Source of the DNA: Trichoplusia ni
Lineage: Eukaryota > Arthropoda > Insecta > Lepidoptera > Noctuidae
DNA length: 64,000 bases
Assembly (NCBI RefSeq): GCF_003590095.1
Contig: NC_039480.1
Coordinates: 11,447,328-11,511,327, forward strand
Reading direction: 5' to 3'
The first letter of the stretch is position 1. Every line of letters starts with the position of its first letter. The notes beneath the pieces were generated by a model, which was not told where the DNA came from, made no database searches, and was given only the letters and a program-made list of their open reading frames with translations. Shown piece by piece: positions 59,166 through 64,000 of the stretch. The position numbers and the translations under genes are program-made.

Positions 59166-60513
59166 TGTCAACTTCGGGAGATTGCACAGCAGTGGTATAC
59201 CCAAATAGGTGGTATACCTACTGAAAATACATAATTTGAATTTATGGTCAAAAATGTTGATTTTATTAATATAATTAGCTAGAGGTATAATAATATTAAT
59301 CAAACCGTAATAATATATTATGTATCTAATTTAGCTGATAGAAATTTAATTAGTCTGACAATTATTATTGAAGTAATCGGCTAATTGATTGGATAGCTGA
59401 TTAATACTTTAAGTGCTTTCAAATATAAATGGACGAAGAAACTAAATAAAATCAAACACTTTGTTTTTAAAACATTTTATATTAAACAAAATAATATTTT
59501 CGCTTTCGCTCCGTAAAGGCAACCGGTATTAATTTGAAAGTAATTTCAACAACTCTTTGAACACTTTACAAATAAAACTCAATTTAACGTTTTCAAAAAT
59601 CATTTACATATTTAATTTTAGATGTTTGAATTGGACCGTTTATAAAAACTTATTTACAGGTACTTAAGCAAATCGATTCAGATTTAAATTTACATTTTGG
59701 TATTTATTCAACCGTTATCAAAGGTGATTCCGATCAAAGTAAATATTTTATTTTAAATTTGGTTCAGCATATTTTGGTACTTATGGTAAGTATAATTTAA
59801 TGCGGCTTATAATTCGATACATGTAGCTGCTTATAAAATTTTGGTAAGGCTTGTAATAAATAAGTATGAATTAGCCTCTCCTATGGTTGGTAGAAGAAAC
59901 AGGGTACTATCTTTAAGATAGTATTCAATGTTGAACTCATGCCATATTGCAACCGTCTGAAACCCCACGTTGGGCGCCATTACTATACATGTCAAGGGAC
60001 CCCAGATGTCCTGTAATTTGACAAGTGATTTAATTAGAAGAGGTCTTCAGGGTAATGCATGAACTCTAAAGCTGAAAGCTTTTGTGATTCTTGTAAGCAA
60101 GCTAAACTCCCCAAGCACATAAAAATATCACTCAAATGCATGCTCGTCGCGACGCCTTTGTATAAAACATAATAAAAAACATTTCATCCCCTTTCCATTT
60201 CAGAGTCATTCAGTTGCAACGAACCGCGAACAGTTAGTTTGGGCAAGCTTTCGCATATATCATCAAATATAAAAGAAGGTACGACAGGAGTATCTGGAAC
60301 ACTTAATCTGTACTACCAATTCCCAAACCATGGGAATAGTATGGAACTGTAAATCATACACCGACGATAAAACAAAACGAATAGCTATAAAACCATAATA
60401 AAGTCGGAGCACGAGTTTTATCAAAGAAAAAAGAGTCCCAAGTGATACTGAATGTAAACATCATACGATTCAGTACTGACGTATCTGTAGGTTCCATAGA
60501 GTGTTTGAATACA
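59166..60513. other. Intergenic DNA upstream of a candidate first exon
   Basis: AT-rich to about 59870. A primer-binding-site-like motif lies at 59963-59979. ATTCAGTTG at about 60209 could be an initiator for the exon at 60514, which would give a 5' UTR of some 300 nt; there is no convincing TATA box at the right distance. Confidence 0.4.
59963..59979 (-). repeat. LTR-retrotransposon primer-binding-site-like motif
   Basis: On the minus strand the sequence reads TGGCGCCCAACGTGGGG, which starts with TGG (complement of tRNA CCA) and looks like the primer-binding sites of many insect LTR retrotransposons. The adjoining LTR would lie to its right on the plus map. No paired LTR or gag/pol frame is visible, so at most this is a remnant. 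Confidence 0.4.
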
Positions 60514-60620
60514 ATGGCGAGTCCCGAGGCGACGGGGGAGTGCCCACGGCTTCAGCGGTACTCGGAACGAACGGAACTACCACCGTATCTCATAAGATAT
60601 GGAATTCCTAAAAGATGTAG
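60514..60620 (+). CDS. Candidate first coding exon of an unrecognised gene
   Basis: ATG at 60514 in a strong context (A at -3, G at +4) opens a 35-codon stretch, MASPEATGECPRLQRYSERT followed by ELPPYLIRYGIPKRC, ending at TGTAG|GTGAAT, a usable splice donor (phase 2). Codons are GC-richer than the neighbourhood and the residue mix is protein-like. If real, the next exon lies downstream, but I found no partner before 64000, so the gene would have a first intron of at least 3.4 kb. I do not recognise the family. Extension to the upstream in-frame GTG (60442) is not supported as a start. Confidence 0.4.
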
Positions 60621-63600
60621 GTGAATTGGATTTTAAGATTACCGTGTAGGGAGCGCCAGGTACTGTTGAGGCAAATTCGTTTTAAAATGCTACGAGTGTT
60701 ATTTGAAATGTTATGGTATAAAATAGGAGAAGAGGCTTGTTTAGGCAAAAGTCTATGTTATGTACGAACCTTAAAATAAAAATATAAGCGACGAATTATT
60801 TTAATTATTCTGAAAAGCTAATGTTTTATCTAATGGTTTAGGTTCGTTATATGAACTGAGGCGAGAGTAATCACCTATTAATTCGAAAATGGTAATAAGA
60901 CAGACTTGACAAACAAAATTAAAGGTAAATTCGATTTCTTTCATAAATATAACGAGTAAACATAATATATGAGGATCATCACATTCTCAGAAAAATATTT
61001 TACCTACGATCTCATCTTATCTTGATCAGCATAACAAAATTGTCAACGTTATAAAGTCAAAGGTTAGATTAATAAGGTAATATTCTGATTTTCTGAAGCG
61101 AAACATGCGATCACGCTATGCCAATAAGCAATTTAACTTTCAAACTAATTAAAACGCTTGATAGGTTAATTTGTAGGAACGAAGCATGCGGAATAAAGAG
61201 CTTTCACCTACGAGCTACGGAACAATTACTAGTCGGCCTGCCAACAAAAAACACGGTGACAATACTCCCTTCTCCTAAAACTGCTATACATAGATCTGTC
61301 TACATTCACCACGCTTATTCTGAGCCCTTAAAACGGGACAGTAGTGGTTGCGTGAGCGAGTCGGCACTATTCGCATTGTGTGGCGCCATCTTGCTTTTAA
61401 AATGACAACAGCCTTCTTAGAGCTTAGTGTACAGGCTCTGGTCTGTTTACGTCCACATGACGCGGGAAGCGCAAGTTAAGACGGGGATGATATGAGTGAT
61501 GTTTTGAACTGAAAACAATGTTGCGGAGTATCGTGAGGCACAGACAACCGCACTACACGATAACAAGTGTTCGAGCGAAATTGTGTGTACGTTTTTAGGC
61601 AAAGTCCCAAGAGAAAGGAGATATAACAATGCTTTTGCTTACTTTCATCAGCCTTTGAGTGATGTTTGGATCTCGTATTATGAAATTTATACGAAAAAGG
61701 AAACAAAGTGAGTCGAGTCCCTTGTTACGTAAAGCCATATAGTGGTCAGAGTGGTGAGACAGAATCCATTTACGTATAGTACCTATATCTGTTTCTGTTC
61801 TCTTATTTGTTGGCTTATACAGGGTAACAAATGAACGGGCGCATTAAATAAAGTAGGCTTTGTCTAATGTACAAACTTTTAGCCTTAGAAAGTTTAGAAT
61901 AACGCGAAAATAAGACGTAATAAATAAGATCCAAATTTACCTAATAACTTATAGTATTATAACGTGAATTATTAGTGTTATGTTCTCAAATACTTGTTGT
62001 AGTATTTTTTGTAGGTGATCGTTTTTTTTATTTCAATTAAATACCCTTAAATATTTTACTTTACCACATAATATGCGAAATAGTCAATTTAAAATTAACT
62101 GCGACGAAATTACTCGTGTAAAATTTCCAAATTCGATAATCTCGGCCTGTAAGACCAACACGCGAGCTTTGGAAGGTTAATTTATCATGATGGTTTATAC
62201 TGGATAAGCCCAGCTTATTCTGACAAGTAACAAGCATAGAGGTACATTCTTTTAATTAATCCCACAGTAACAATTGATAACGCAGATATGTCTTTCGAAT
62301 AAAACCTTTTCGCCCTTGTACCCTTTTCGAGGCGTGTGAATCTTTTGAGAAAGCTAGGGACTATTTACACTTTACTTCATTTTCGAACAAAAATAAATCT
62401 TACTCCTTTCTCATAAAGTTTATTATCAGTTGTCATAAATTACTGAAATTCGGACATTGCGAAACCCAACAGTTCTGTGGAATTTAAGAATAATGGTTTA
62501 TTTTTTGTTGCAGGTCTAAAAAGGTCACGTTGTTAACTTTTTAGCGACCCTTTTATTTGTAATATTTATTTCTTTTGTGCACTTTTACCATTTTCCCGGT
62601 GTTATTTTTATTTACATGGTCATTTTTTTTACAATTTCCATGAAAAAATTTAGTGTATGTTCAACTTTATTTTTGAATATGTTTTCGCTTTATTTTCCTT
62701 TTGCGGTAGATGCCGTAATTATTGATGTCAATGTTCAACGGTCTATTTATATTCTTATTGTCTTAGTGTTTTGATCTTAGAAGATTAATAATAATATTCT
62801 ATCACCGGGAGTAGTCGTATAAAAGGTCAAGCTTTCCCAAGTGAAACGTATCCCTGTCTTATACTCAATTTCAACAGTCTGCTGAATTCCATCAAATGTT
62901 TAGGACGAACCTTAGGATCCCAAGGGCTTGTTTTTAGGATAGCTTGTCCCTTTTATAGTCAAGGACAAAAGTAGTGCTACTGAATACATAATACTAGGTA
63001 AACTGTTAAAATGTAAACAGATACTTACGTAGCTCTCATTTATAACCGTTGCCGCTGCGGCTGTTTCTTAGAATAAGGATTTTCTTTGAGTTTTCTATGT
63101 TCTGTAGTTCGTTGGGAATATTTAAAAAGCATTTTTAGTCTTCTAACCTTATAAATATCGTACGTCATATGAAGCTGCAAAGGAAAGATATACCTGTAAC
63201 TATTACAAATACCTCTGCAGAATTTAATCTCAAAGGCTAATTAATAAAAAAATTAAATGCCTTCTAAACATATACTCAACTCTTTAATAATGAGGTTTAG
63301 TTTCGATCAAACAAATTCCATACTCTATTGACTTTTAATCACACTCGTTACACTACAAACTTTCCAACAACAATTTTATCTAAAACAAGCAAAGTTAGTT
63401 CTTTATCTGTTGGTTGTCAATAAAAATTCTCTTCGTTAGAAATTCAGACATTTGCTTTTACGAGAACGAGTTATGGGCACTTGATCTTAAACTTTGAAAA
63501 ATTTTAACGAAGCAAGAATTTTATACTCGTTTGACGTGAACGGAAAACTGGTTTGGATCAAGACTCGATGAGATTCAATCTCACATTGTTGACCTATAAA

Positions 63601-64000
63601 TAGAATCTTTGAATAGATGTGGGTAAAACTTACAACGATAATTTTAAACAAGCATGTTAGGGAAATAAATGTAAAAATATTTTTTGTCATTTTGTATATG
63701 CAAGGTTTAAATCTGCTGAAAATCAAAAACTAGTTTTCTCAAAATTAGCTGTAAGTGGTTTTGGATTTGATTTTAAAGACAAGATAGTTCATTCAATCAG
63801 AACCCACTAGAAAAATTAGCTGTCAGCATTGTAATGATTTAACGACTGAACTAGATTTGCACATGACACGACTTCATCAACCAATCACGGTCATGTATTT
63901 CATATTTCTGTAGATCCAAACTATGTAAAAAATTAATGTCCTTATATTTCCCTGAAGATGAACTGCAGTGCATCAAAACTGTAATTAAAATCAAAGAAAT
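60621..64000. other. Intergenic or intronic DNA, no gene confirmed
   Basis: Mostly AT-rich. 61190-61560 is GC-richer and contains a 95-codon frame (61118-61405) without recognisable features, plus GGCGCCATCTTGC, similar to a YY1/Pho-type site. No exon continuing the 60514 frame could be identified. Confidence 0.4.

Noticed and set aside
61118..61405. 95-codon plus-strand frame
   Set aside because: No recognisable motif or plausible splice structure; the GC-richer context may be regulatory but gives no protein evidence.
1..64000. CRISPR arrays, operons, prophage or bacterial transfer
   Set aside because: No regularly spaced repeats, no closely packed same-strand frames, no ribosome-binding sites; gene structures are spliced and eukaryotic.

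Overview
The window looks like nuclear DNA from an insect, most probably a moth or butterfly (Lepidoptera). It is AT-rich, genes are sparse, and introns have GT-AG boundaries. It also carries the interspersed repeats typical of lepidopteran genomes: elements starting CTAGCTGTTGCCCGCGAC, tRNA-derived SINEs with A and B boxes, a 3' fragment ending in GATGATGA, and a repeat containing CGGAACCCTA. Nothing points to bacterial, plasmid or phage DNA.

Layout. 1-2003: intergenic with one old repeat tail. 2004-3528: a 5'-truncated non-LTR retrotransposon (end of the reverse transcriptase, a complete RNase H, a C-terminal CCHC motif) between 12-bp direct repeats. 4496-4660 (minus): a possible orphan coding exon. 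5956-6567: a compact intronless gene with TATA box, initiator, ORF and poly(A) signal. It encodes a small secreted protein that is essentially a free cathepsin propeptide (inhibitor I29), like the Bombyx cysteine-protease inhibitors. 6775-28565: long intergenic stretch with SINEs, a MITE, several lepidopteran repeats and a ~940-bp tandem duplication around a 47-nt poly-T run that looks like an assembly artefact.

28566-41473: the main gene, a 12-coding-exon SLC26-family anion (sulfate) transporter, closest to SLC26A11. I could place every exon, splice site and intron phase. The exons encode about 633 residues: a membrane transporter domain followed by a cytoplasmic STAS domain. Exons 8 and 9 each lack one base, which breaks the reading frame. 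All other signals are intact, so sequence error is more likely than a pseudogene, but this needs reads to decide. Its introns hold several repeats and a perfect 22-bp inverted repeat.

41846-42845: an assembly gap of exactly 1000 N. 42846-64000: mostly intergenic, with old repeats, SINEs, a hairpin-forming GC-rich block, an LTR-retrotransposon primer-binding-site-like motif, a weak candidate terminal exon (55756-55900, minus) and a better candidate first coding exon (60514-60620, plus) whose gene would continue beyond the window.

The two recognised genes are 22 kb apart and I see no functional link between them. I found no convincing undescribed system. The most useful observations are the paired frameshifts in the transporter, the artefact-like duplication, the repeat families that share terminal motifs, and the orphan exons.
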